A stretch of DNA of 64,000 nucleotides. It comes from Microcaldota archaeon (GTDB lineage Archaea; Micrarchaeota; Micrarchaeia; Micrarchaeales; Micrarchaeaceae). Every line of letters starts with the position of its first letter. Position 1 is the first letter of the stretch. The stretch spans positions 42,101-106,100 of the forward strand of contig JAJZZO010000018.1 of assembly GCA_021797495.1 (NCBI GenBank). The letters are read 5' to 3'. Under the pieces are notes generated by a model. That model was not told the DNA's origin, did not search any database, and saw only the letters and a list, made by a program, of their open reading frames with translations. Shown in pieces: positions 42,680-50,353 of the stretch. Made by a program: the position numbers and the translations under genes.

Positions 42680-43081
42680 TCAACGCCGCATATACGTAAT
42701 TTCCCTATAGCGCCTTAGCGTATCTTCGACATCTTTCAATTGCCAATACCTCAATCCCATTGTCAGCGCCTCTGCGACTTTTTCGTCCTTGAGCGATTCT
42801 TCAAAGAGCGCACCAATAGCAAATACTATGTTGTTTATCTTCGTCCTATATTCATCAACCCCTTCGGCTTTTACAGACGAAGCTCCTATGCTTATATACA
42901 TTATGGCGCTGTTTATCATCAGATAAAAGGAGTCTTTGTCATGTGCCGTATACTCGCCAAGTTCCCTAATGCATTTCCCTACTTTCTCCATGCAATGCGG
43001 ATCCGCCGAAAATACGACGGACTTTAGCGTTTCGGTGAATTCATATTTCGAGGAAAGCATTTTCTGCACAAGCTGCACCAT
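42680..43081 (-). CDS. Unrecognised helical protein
   Basis: 133 residues (or 126 if initiated at 43060), all-helical, no TM, with Cys in DPHCMEKVGKC. Not recognised. Segments FYLMINSAIMYISIGASSVKAEG and IVFAIGALFEESLKDEKVAEALTMGLRYW suggest a compact four-helix bundle. A TATA-like GCTTATATATGG at 43080-43091 is about 26 nt before the internal ATG at 43060, so a leaderless start there is attractive. It is downstream of the translin gene on the same strand and may be functionally linked, but nothing proves it. Confidence 0.5.
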   Translation of the reverse strand: MVQLVQKMLSSKYEFTETLKSVVFSADPHCMEKVGKCIRELGEYTAHDKDSFYLMINSAIMYISIGASSVKAEGVDEYRTKINNIVFAIGALFEESLKDEKVAEALTMGLRYWQLKDVEDTLRRYREITYMRR

Positions 43082-43142
43082 ATATAAGCCTAAACAAACA
43101 ATTTTAGCAGTTGCACGCGCAACGACAATTGGCGTATCTGAC

Positions 43143-43706
43143 CTAATGCTTAAAGTGCAAAAGCTCGGAAGTGCAACTCTCTATCAGTACCCTGGCAACG
43201 TCCTGCTTTCTGCGGAATCCTGGCAGCACATGCTCCTGGTACCGTATACCCCTGCATGCGTCGTATATATCCTGCATGGTATTTGTATATGCTTCCGCGC
43301 GTGCTACATCGTTTTTTGAAAGCGCCTCGAAAACCTCCCTTTTGAGCTCGCCTACCGCATCCATCATCCCGAGCAGATACGCCTTGTCTCCAACTCCAGT
43401 TTCTTCCGAGCCAGGCACCTCTCTTTTTGTTATTATGCTGTAAAATATGAAGGCTTCGGCGTATTCCTGCAGGGCGTGGACCTTCATGTTCTCGTTTGCG
43501 TCCTCGATTTTCATCAGGCCTACTGCCATTATCTTGGCCTCTTCAAGCTCCTTGTCTACTGTGCTGGAGTCCCTGTGCATGCCTGTAATGAGGATGCCGC
43601 ACAGCCTTACTAATTTCCTTGAAAGCTGCTCTGCATCGTCAAGCTTAGTTTCCAAGTCTCTAAGCCCACCATCTATATGTGCTATCTCTCCGAATAAATC
43701 CTTCAA
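43143..43706 (-). CDS. Translin-family RNA/DNA-binding protein
   Basis: 187 residues, all-helical. The translin signature is seen in YLLGMMDAVGELKREVFEAL and in the C-terminal region YTNTMQDIYDACRGIRY, ending in LIESCTSELLHF. Archaeal translins assemble into octameric shells that bind single-stranded RNA or DNA, and related trax proteins cleave RNA. The catalytic acidic residues of trax are not clear here. The start is TTG with GGCGAT upstream; no in-frame ATG is available. It is divergent from the secreted protein at 43781. Confidence 0.75.
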   Translation of the reverse strand: MKDLFGEIAHIDGGLRDLETKLDDAEQLSRKLVRLCGILITGMHRDSSTVDKELEEAKIMAVGLMKIEDANENMKVHALQEYAEAFIFYSIITKREVPGSEETGVGDKAYLLGMMDAVGELKREVFEALSKNDVARAEAYTNTMQDIYDACRGIRYQEHVLPGFRRKQDVARVLIESCTSELLHFKH

Positions 43707-43780
43707 TCATATCGCCTCATACTTACATTTTAATTCTTTACCGCTTAATATCTATTGCTTTAATCAAGCGGTGTTAGAAA

Positions 43781-44611
43781 ATGCGTCCGTTCATACTGCT
43801 GCTCGTACTGATTTCCACAATGGTGTTATCGTCCTCTTTCGGGGCGACAGTAACACTAACTGGAAGTTGCTCGTCTTCTGGTGCTACATCAAATTCCGTG
43901 AACGTTACCTTTTCCCTGCTTAATAGCGGCGACTTCCCTGCGAGCAGCGTATCGCTTATACCAAGCACGTTCGGTCCCCTGGCTTCAGTAAATATTAGCT
44001 CTAAAAATATAGGTTCCGTATATCCCAACGTGACAAAGAACGCAACATTCAATTTCAAAAACCTGCCGATGCCTGGAACCTACATAATAAAGGTCATGGT
44101 GTCGTATTTTCAAGGTTCATCAAACTTCTTTGCTGCGTTCCCGTGCGAATTCAATTATAATACTGGAAATCTTACGAACTATATCGCTCCGCTATATTCC
44201 AATTACAGCTCTGGAACATTGAAGCTGGACTTTTTCAATATAGCGTCAAAGCCGTTAAATGTAACAACGGATATAATAGCGCCCCCGCAAGTGCACTACT
44301 CGCCACAAAGCAGAAGCGCTGTCATAGCATCACAGAACAGCTTCAACACGAGCTTCAACGTTTCAATGGGCAAACTTCCTGGCTTATCAAGCGCGTCGAT
44401 GGGTATTTCAATAGTTGCCGGATATCCTTACGATGGCTTTTACCATTCCACACTGGAAAACATTGTGATATCGTCTTCTAGCCATACTTCAAGCGCTTTT
44501 TCCGGCGGTTTTCTGATTGTTATAATATTCACGGCAGTGATTATAGTGCTTATTGTTTTGATAATATTTTCAGTATTGCACAAGAAACGCAAAGCAGTTA
44601 AACCCCAATGA
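43781..44611 (+). CDS. Secreted, C-terminally anchored beta-rich surface protein
   Basis: 276 residues. A signal peptide (1-22, cleavage near SSSFGA) precedes a beta-rich ectodomain with CARDB/Ig-like spacing (NVTFSLLNSGDFPASSVSLI, LKLDFFNIASKPLNVTTDI) and many N-glycosylation sequons. A TM at about 244-268 and a basic tail KKRKAVKPQ follow. Two Cys residues (GSCSS, FPCEF) may pair. Such proteins form part of the archaeal cell surface. Its stop overlaps the GT2 gene (ATGA), tying it to glycan synthesis, perhaps as a substrate. Confidence 0.65.
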   Translation: MRPFILLLVLISTMVLSSSFGATVTLTGSCSSSGATSNSVNVTFSLLNSGDFPASSVSLIPSTFGPLASVNISSKNIGSVYPNVTKNATFNFKNLPMPGTYIIKVMVSYFQGSSNFFAAFPCEFNYNTGNLTNYIAPLYSNYSSGTLKLDFFNIASKPLNVTTDIIAPPQVHYSPQSRSAVIASQNSFNTSFNVSMGKLPGLSSASMGISIVAGYPYDGFYHSTLENIVISSSSHTSSAFSGGFLIVIIFTAVIIVLIVLIIFSVLHKKRKAVKPQ

Positions 44612-45306
44612 AAGCAGATGTGGATACAATGCGAAAGCCATTCGTGAGCATAATAATACCGACACTTAACGAAGCCGAGAATCTTGCCAGACTACTGCCC
44701 GATGTTAAGGCGGCCCTTTCGGAATATAAGCACGAAGTAATAATAGTCGACAAGCATTCCAAGGACGGCACCGCTGAAGTCGCAAGGAGGAACGGCGTAA
44801 GGGTGTTATACGATGACAACGGCAAGGGCAGCGCCCTTATAAAGGGCTTCAAAGCGGCAAAGGGCGATATAATAATATCGATGGACGCAGATCTTTCCCA
44901 CAGGCCCAAAGAGCTGAAGCTGCTCATATCCGGGATAGAAGCAGGCTACGACGTGTGCATGGGCTCAAGGTTTCTCACTGGCGGCGGTTCCGATGACATG
45001 CCGATATTCAGGCGCATCGGCAATAAATTCTTCGTCATGCTTGTGAATATATTCTACAACGCGCACTATTCTGATTTATGCTATGGCTATAGGAGTTTTA
45101 GCAAGAGCGCTACAAGGAAGCTAAGGTTGGCTTCCAAGGGCTTCGGCATAGAGACGGAGATAAACATCAAGGCGCGAAAGGAGAACCTTAGGGTAATCGA
45201 GATACCGAGCTTCGAAAAGAAACGCGAGAAAGGCAGCGGTAAACTGAATTCTTTCAGGGACGGGTACATAATACTAAAGACGATATTCAAAAACCTTTTC
45301 AACTGA
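44608..45306 (+). CDS. Family 2 glycosyltransferase (DPM1-like)
   Basis: 232 residues (225 if the internal ATG at 44629 is used, which gives the normal short N-terminus). The GT-A fold motifs are SIIIPTLNEAENL, the DxD-type DADLSHRP for metal and nucleotide sugar, and CYGYRSFSKSATRKL, typical of dolichol-phosphate mannose or glucose synthases without a TM domain. It likely loads a lipid carrier at the cytoplasmic face. The product could be used by the PMT/GT39-like protein downstream at 45.8-47.1 kb. Start overlaps the preceding stop. Confidence 0.85.
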   Translation: MKADVDTMRKPFVSIIIPTLNEAENLARLLPDVKAALSEYKHEVIIVDKHSKDGTAEVARRNGVRVLYDDNGKGSALIKGFKAAKGDIIISMDADLSHRPKELKLLISGIEAGYDVCMGSRFLTGGGSDDMPIFRRIGNKFFVMLVNIFYNAHYSDLCYGYRSFSKSATRKLRLASKGFGIETEINIKARKENLRVIEIPSFEKKREKGSGKLNSFRDGYIILKTIFKNLFN

Positions 45307-45314
45307 ACAGCGGT

Positions 45315-45785
45315 TCATGGAGGACTGTAGTTGTAACCTGTAATCCTGTAAAGCCCGTAAGTAAAGTTAGCCGGTTCATATGTTGCAGTGGCTATCGGTG
45401 TTGTCTTGTATTCGTTGAAAGCCCGGCTGCATATGTTGTCCGGCGTTCCGCACCAATACCCATAATCTATAATCTCGCAGCTGTATTTGTTTGCTACAGT
45501 GCTCATGAAACTTTGGTTGTATAAAAAGTAATATTGTGCGGAAGGTTTGCCCAATATATTGAACAGCGTAGGATCATAGCTGAACACCAGGCAGCTGTCC
45601 GGTATTTTGCCGCTAACGTTGTAAACGAAATTCTCGTAAAACCTGGCGGCCCCTGCCTGTGCTATTGCAGACGGTTTTATACCAAGTTCATTTACCTGAA
45701 GACTGAAGGAGTACAGGACAATTATCGTTAGCACCAGAGCAACGGCTAACGGTATAAGCTTGGAGTAAACTCTTTTATCATTCAA
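45315..45785 (-). CDS. Short membrane-anchored companion of GT39-like protein
   Basis: About 156 residues: one TM (about 10-30, LIPLAVALVLTIIVLYSF), then an extracytoplasmic domain with four Cys (SCLVF, SCEII, YWCGT, ICSRA). This looks like the soluble C-terminal domain of a PMT/ArnT-type glycosyltransferase encoded separately. The TTG start at 45785 is chosen for GGTG 6 nt upstream, which lies inside the last codons of the preceding gene. The 8-nt overlap implies coupled translation. No catalytic motif seen; alternatively a dedicated surface protein. Confidence 0.55.
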   Translation of the reverse strand: MNDKRVYSKLIPLAVALVLTIIVLYSFSLQVNELGIKPSAIAQAGAARFYENFVYNVSGKIPDSCLVFSYDPTLFNILGKPSAQYYFLYNQSFMSTVANKYSCEIIDYGYWCGTPDNICSRAFNEYKTTPIATATYEPANFTYGLYRITGYNYSPP

Positions 45786-47076
45786 ACGTACCACCCAAAA
45801 ACCTTCTTGCAACTTCCATGATTCCGTAGATACCGAAGCCGCCAAGTATTGCCGCCGGAGCGGCAAGCGAAAGCATAAACCTCCAATCTACGCCGTACAG
45901 CACTCCTCCTGCATAAAAAGCCGTGTACAGCAGGAAGAATGCCCCGAACCACACCGCTATCGCGAACAATTTTCTCTTATACTCTGCTGCAGCCATGAAA
46001 GCAATTCCTACTATGGCAAGCGCCGTGAATGCAAACGGCTGTATTATGTCTATATTCGCGTAAGCGTTGAGCCAGTAACCAAGGTTCGAGCAGATATTGG
46101 CCTCGAAATTCTGCAGGTCTATCGGCTTGCTTGCCAATACTGACGGCGCGTTCGGCACGCAGGTCTGCTGTACATAAGCACCTTGGTAACCGAACTGGCC
46201 GTAAAACAGCTCGTTTGCGGCAAAACCTACCTCAGGACCTATCGCAATTATGAATATGAGAAGAACCACAAGGAACCGCGTATCGAGCGAATAACTCACC
46301 AAGCGCTTTGCATTGTTGACTATCGAATGCCAGATGCTATCGTCAGAAAGTATCACATACAAAACTGGTATAACCACCAAGTATACTACTCCGTCTATTT
46401 TCATATAGGTAAGGAACGACAATCCCATAAGGGCCGTGAACATTGTGGTAATATTCCTTTTCTCTATGAATACAAGCGCAAGGAATATTGCAACCAACGA
46501 TGCGGTAAGCATGGGCATATCTGAGGTTGTTGGATAAGCCCATATCAGCATTACAGGCGATAATGCCATTATGAATTCGGAGAATATGGCAACCTCGAAC
46601 CTCTTCGAAAGGACCAGCGCAACCATGAATGTCATGTAGACCGCAATGGCACCGAGAGCGAACATCGTGCCGTATGCTGTGCCCTGGCTTGTGCTGAAGC
46701 CCATAAAGCCCAAGGCGAGCACGAAAGCTGTTCCGATTGGTTCATGGAACGCGCTTCCCGATATGCAGCTTGTGGCAGTGCCGTAATTGCACATCCATGC
46801 CTGCCCCATGTGGATTAGGTTTATTGCCATGTCCTGATAAATGGTATCGTCGAAAAACAACTGTTGCGTGGGTTTCACAATTGCAATCTCTGCAACTATG
46901 AAAACAAGCAGGACCAATACCGAAGCAAGGAGCTTTTTCTTGTCTATGTTGTAACTCTTTATCAATTCATGCATATATTTGCGCGATAAATAAACCCCTG
47001 CGAGCATTCCAAAGAACGAAATGAGTATGCCAATCGTGAATAAGTACTGTTCAATCCCGGAAGAAGACAAAGGCAT
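45778..47076 (-). CDS. GT39/PMT-like membrane glycosyltransferase
   Basis: 432 residues with about 11 TM segments. After TM2 the first external loop contains DDTIYQDMAINLIHMGQAWMC, with the acidic pair expected for lipid-linked-sugar glycosyltransferases of the GT39/ArnT/PMT class. It would move a sugar from a polyprenyl phosphate carrier to protein or lipid outside the membrane. The usual C-terminal soluble part is missing and may be supplied by the next gene. Its ATG overlaps the carbamoyltransferase stop (TAATG). Confidence 0.65.
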   Translation of the reverse strand: MPLSSSGIEQYLFTIGILISFFGMLAGVYLSRKYMHELIKSYNIDKKKLLASVLVLLVFIVAEIAIVKPTQQLFFDDTIYQDMAINLIHMGQAWMCNYGTATSCISGSAFHEPIGTAFVLALGFMGFSTSQGTAYGTMFALGAIAVYMTFMVALVLSKRFEVAIFSEFIMALSPVMLIWAYPTTSDMPMLTASLVAIFLALVFIEKRNITTMFTALMGLSFLTYMKIDGVVYLVVIPVLYVILSDDSIWHSIVNNAKRLVSYSLDTRFLVVLLIFIIAIGPEVGFAANELFYGQFGYQGAYVQQTCVPNAPSVLASKPIDLQNFEANICSNLGYWLNAYANIDIIQPFAFTALAIVGIAFMAAAEYKRKLFAIAVWFGAFFLLYTAFYAGGVLYGVDWRFMLSLAAPAAILGGFGIYGIMEVARRFLGGTFE

Positions 47077-48782
47077 TATACTCCTCTCTTGTTGGTTACC
47101 GCAATTCCGTTTATGAACATATATTTTGTCTTGGTAGCTTTCATTGTTGCCAGTGCATCCTCTGGGGTCATAACTATCGGCATGCCGTGAAGGTTGAAGC
47201 TTGTGTTCAGCACCAGTCCGTATCCTGTGAGCTTCCTGACGCTGTTCAGCAGCTCCCTGTATTTCTGGTTCTCCTGCCCGACGGCCTGCGGCCTCGCCGA
47301 ATTGTCAACGTTCACCACGGATTTTGTAACATCCCTGGCCGATTCTTTTACGCTGTACGCCATCGTCATGTACTTGTCATATCCCTTATTGTCATAATCC
47401 ACGACTCTTGAGATGTCCTCTTCCAATACTGACGGCGCAAAAGGCTGGAACCACTCGCGCCTCTTGACATACATGTTCAGTTTTTCCTTTACCGTGTCGG
47501 AGTCCGAAGGTGCAAGTATGCTTCTGTCCCCTAACGCCCTGGGTCCGTATTCCATCCGCCCCTGGAACCAGAATACGTAATTGCCATTGCTTATCAACTC
47601 GGCTGCATGTCTCGCCTGCCCAGCAGCGCTCTCCTTAGCAAACTCGAAGGATTTATCTTTTTTAATTATCTGCACTGTCGATTCGGTGTCGTATTCATTG
47701 CCCAGATACGCATCGAAATCGTACTGTGTTTTGCCACTGAGCATATGGTCGGTATACAACGCGCTACCAAGCGCTATGCCGCCGTCGCCCATGTGCGGGA
47801 ATACATACCAGCGCTTCACGTTTTCAAGCTTCCGTATTTTCATGTTGGCTTTTATGTTGGAAAAAAGTCCACCTGCAAGAACTATGTCGTTTATATTAAA
47901 CCTATCCACAACGTTGCTCGCAAATTTCACAACAATGTTCTCAAGAAGCTGTTGAGCCATGTAAGAGAATTGCTCCCTCGGGAGCTGCCATCCGATGCTC
48001 TGCAGCTTGGCGAACTGCTTGCGTGCATTATATCTGGCGCTTATCACTGTGCCTTCGACTTTGAATAAGTCCTTTAGCTTGTTGCTTTCGAAGTCGAAGG
48101 GGTAGGAATAGTCTGCCATGGCCATAACTTTGCCCTCGTCTTCAAGCTCCCTCATGCCTATTATATTCGTTACCTGCTCGAAAAATATCCCCAAGGAATC
48201 CCGTACTGGTATCGATATGTGCCTGTCGAGCTTACCGTTTTCAAATGTGCTCACGGAACCTGACAGGCCGTCTCCAAGCCCGTCAAGCGTTATGACCAAT
48301 GACTTTTTGAACCCTGAGGTAAACGCCGCTGTAGCGGCATGCGCTGTGTGGTGTTCCACTATATGCAACTTGAAGTCCCTGAATCCCATGTGCTTGAGCT
48401 GCCTTGATATTATCGACGAGCTTATCTGGTTGCACATCGGGAGTATGCCAACCCCTGTCATTGTATATTTGAGATTGTGCATGAAACCGTCGAACCTAGG
48501 CTTCGGCACTTTCCTGCGCCTGAATAAATAATAGGTTTCTTTCATCCTTGGGTATATCCTTTCCAGCGTCTTTGTAAATTCTGTAGTCGTGAAGGCTATA
48601 TGCTCCACTTCTGTAGGTTTTATCTTTGCATATTCCAAAGCTGCTTTTATCGAATGATAAGGAAACTTGACCTCAAGCTTTCTTTTTGTAAAACGCTCCT
48701 CGTTCGCAGCGTATACTATAGAGCCGTCTTCAATCAGGGCTGCCCCTGCATCATGTCCATCCCATATACCTAAAACATACAT
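47076..48782 (-). CDS. NodU/CmcH-family O-carbamoyltransferase
   Basis: About 568 residues. The N-terminal ASKHA (Kae1-like) domain has LGIWDGHDAGAALIEDG, the metal-binding EHHTAHAATA, and ITLDGLGDG. The C-terminal domain has FQGRMEYGPRALGDRSIL and NTSFNLHGMPIV, the hallmarks of NodU and TobZ. These enzymes make carbamoyl-AMP from carbamoyl phosphate and ATP and pass the carbamoyl to a sugar hydroxyl. Position with GT2 and GT39-like genes suggests decoration of a surface glycan. The ATG at 48782 replaces a 12-codon extension and has GTGGT upstream. Confidence 0.85.
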   Translation of the reverse strand: MYVLGIWDGHDAGAALIEDGSIVYAANEERFTKRKLEVKFPYHSIKAALEYAKIKPTEVEHIAFTTTEFTKTLERIYPRMKETYYLFRRRKVPKPRFDGFMHNLKYTMTGVGILPMCNQISSSIISRQLKHMGFRDFKLHIVEHHTAHAATAAFTSGFKKSLVITLDGLGDGLSGSVSTFENGKLDRHISIPVRDSLGIFFEQVTNIIGMRELEDEGKVMAMADYSYPFDFESNKLKDLFKVEGTVISARYNARKQFAKLQSIGWQLPREQFSYMAQQLLENIVVKFASNVVDRFNINDIVLAGGLFSNIKANMKIRKLENVKRWYVFPHMGDGGIALGSALYTDHMLSGKTQYDFDAYLGNEYDTESTVQIIKKDKSFEFAKESAAGQARHAAELISNGNYVFWFQGRMEYGPRALGDRSILAPSDSDTVKEKLNMYVKRREWFQPFAPSVLEEDISRVVDYDNKGYDKYMTMAYSVKESARDVTKSVVNVDNSARPQAVGQENQKYRELLNSVRKLTGYGLVLNTSFNLHGMPIVMTPEDALATMKATKTKYMFINGIAVTNKRGV

Positions 48783-48841
48783 AAGAACCACTGAAATCCT
48801 CTGCTCCCAAGGCAGCATCCATGCCGATTAGAGAATCCAAT

Positions 48842-48866
48842 ATTTGCATGATAATTTGCATGATAA
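48842..48866. repeat. Tandem ATTTGCATGATAA repeats upstream of carbamoyltransferase
   Basis: The 13-mer ATTTGCATGATAA occurs twice with a 12-nt period (48842-48854 and 48854-48866), about 60-85 bp upstream of the minus-strand ATG at 48782. A similar AATATTTGCATG lies before the third ftsZ (30514-30525), so this is a possible regulatory or extended TATA element. Confidence 0.4.
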
Positions 48867-48954
48867 ATACTAAAGATAAATATTAAAAGGGAACGCAAAA
48901 TCACATAGATTTACCGGCAAAGCGCTTAATCACGTATAAGCCGGCAATAGCGAA

Positions 48955-48967
48955 AACTATTTAAATT
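48955..48967 (+). promoter_or_regulatory. TATA box of VirB2-like gene
   Basis: ACTATTTAAATTA, about 52 nt upstream of the ATG at 49014. This predicts a leader of about 25 nt that carries GGTG (49004-49007). Confidence 0.55.
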
Positions 48968-49013
48968 ATCCTAGACTAGTAAAATACGATAATTAGAAAA
49001 ACAGGGTGCAAAA

Positions 49014-49409
49014 ATGTCAATGGAAACAAAAGCTTTGAATCTGATGAAAATTGTACAATCAAGGGTATTCAAGTTTGTGCTGATGCTACTCCCATTTATA
49101 GCATTCGCCACAGTATCTGCCCAATCCACTACATCCAATACGCTAGCTACGATAAGCAGCGTTATATGCCCGATATACATAGCGGTTAATACAGGCATAT
49201 TCATCCTTGGGTTGACTCTTATGATACTGGGAGGCGCACTGTATGCCGCGGCACATATAATGCCTGGACAGAGCAAGGGTTCCATACAGGGATATGGTAT
49301 GGGTATGATAATAGGCGGAGTAATAGGCGTGATAATAGCCGAGCTTGCACCGTACATACTCAGTCTTCTGACTAGCACATCCTCTGCAACAATAAGGGGG
49401 TACTGCTGA
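49014..49409 (+). CDS. VirB2/TrbC- or CedA1-like small membrane protein
   Basis: 131 residues. A signal peptide (about 18-37, ending VSAQ) is followed by two hydrophobic helices (56-80 and about 95-117). A short Gly/Gln/Lys loop (MPGQSKGSIQGYG) separates them, and the helix starts near a Cys (VICPIY). Size, double-helix layout and loop match VirB2/TrbC pilins and the archaeal CedA1 pilin-like subunit, which stack as hairpins in T4SS-type pili. Sequence identity to known members cannot be tested here. GGTG is 5 nt before the ATG. It opens the 49-58 kb membrane locus. Confidence 0.55.
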   Translation: MSMETKALNLMKIVQSRVFKFVLMLLPFIAFATVSAQSTTSNTLATISSVICPIYIAVNTGIFILGLTLMILGGALYAAAHIMPGQSKGSIQGYGMGMIIGGVIGVIIAELAPYILSLLTSTSSATIRGYC

Positions 49410-49484
49410 ATTTGTTGAATTTTTGTTGCGGCGCTTGCCGCAATATATTTTTATTTGGCTAGCTTTGGCAATGAGCTCCAACCG

Positions 49485-49495
49485 AAATATATTTA
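49485..49495 (+). promoter_or_regulatory. TATA box of the 49553 gene
   Basis: AAATATATTTA, with the predicted transcript start near 49515. This rules out the upstream TTG at 49496 and supports the ATG at 49553. Confidence 0.45.
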
Positions 49496-49552
49496 TTGGA
49501 TCCAATCCCTAATAAATCCGTTCCTAAGCGTTGGAGCTATCTGGTGCAGGCA

Positions 49553-50287
49553 ATGGCAAACATATTGGACGTATCGCTAAAGACATACAGGAAGAACGCC
49601 AAGCTCATACTGTTCTTCTCCATAGCTTTCCTCATTGCGTTGCTCATACCTGTTTTTGCGCCTTTCCCAACCTATGGCGATATGGGTGCGATATTCATAA
49701 GGACCGGCAGCATCTATCTCAACATGAATTTTGTTGATGCCATAATAATAGTTGCAGCTACAATGTTCTCCCTGTTATTCCTTAGTTTTGCCATAGTTGC
49801 GATAAACATCATAGTGAAGCACAGCCATACCGCAACAAGGATAAAAAAAGAGGTGCTCGACGGCCTTGAGAAGTATACTGCAAACGTATTTGTCATATTG
49901 CTGTTTTTTACCGCGGTGCTTGTGCTTGTCAGCTTCCTGACTTATTACACCGGTTATTCCGGAATAGTCACTCTCGTAACTGCGATAATACTGATACCGT
50001 TCCTGTTTTACGCCCCCACTTCAATCGTTATGGATGATGCAAGACCTTTAAGGGCCATAAGGTACAGCATGCATTTCATAAAGACAAAGTTCGGCTATTT
50101 CATCCTGTGGGTATTGGTTTCATTCGTTCTGCTTAGCATCGTGGATTCGATACCTATACTGGGTAGCGGTTCTGCCGCTTCTATGTACGCCTCGCTCCTG
50201 ATAGATTCATTCATAGTGCTGCCATTTCTCATAGTGTTGCAAAGCGAAACATACATAAGGCGCTTCAACATACTAAAGCATACATAA
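49553..50287 (+). CDS. Polytopic membrane protein, unknown
   Basis: About 244 residues with six TM segments; residues 60-80 are the first external loop. The segment IVMDDARPLRAIRYSMHFIKTKFGYFILWVLV resembles DUF975-type and glycerophosphodiester-phosphodiesterase-associated membrane domains, in which an amphipathic helix precedes a TM. The start at 49553 is set by GGTG 6 nt upstream (49543-49546) and by the TATA at 49485. It lies between the VirB2-like gene and the six-gene array on the same strand but has its own promoter; whether it belongs to the complex is open. Confidence 0.55.
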   Translation: MANILDVSLKTYRKNAKLILFFSIAFLIALLIPVFAPFPTYGDMGAIFIRTGSIYLNMNFVDAIIIVAATMFSLLFLSFAIVAINIIVKHSHTATRIKKEVLDGLEKYTANVFVILLFFTAVLVLVSFLTYYTGYSGIVTLVTAIILIPFLFYAPTSIVMDDARPLRAIRYSMHFIKTKFGYFILWVLVSFVLLSIVDSIPILGSGSAASMYASLLIDSFIVLPFLIVLQSETYIRRFNILKHT

Positions 50288-50320
50288 GCCCTCGTCATCT
50301 ACTCGTCATCTACCCGTGTA

Positions 50321-50333
50321 TCGTATTAAATAC
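50321..50333 (+). promoter_or_regulatory. TATA box of the six-gene membrane operon, leaderless
   Basis: CGTATTAAATACC, centred about 26 nt before the ATG at 50354, so the first gene of the array is probably leaderless. Confidence 0.55.
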
Positions 50334-50353
50334 CTATCCTTAGAAATAATATC

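Noticed and set aside
48842..48866. Tandem 13-mers as a start of a CRISPR array
   Set aside because: Only two units overlapping by one base and no spacers; no cas genes in the window.
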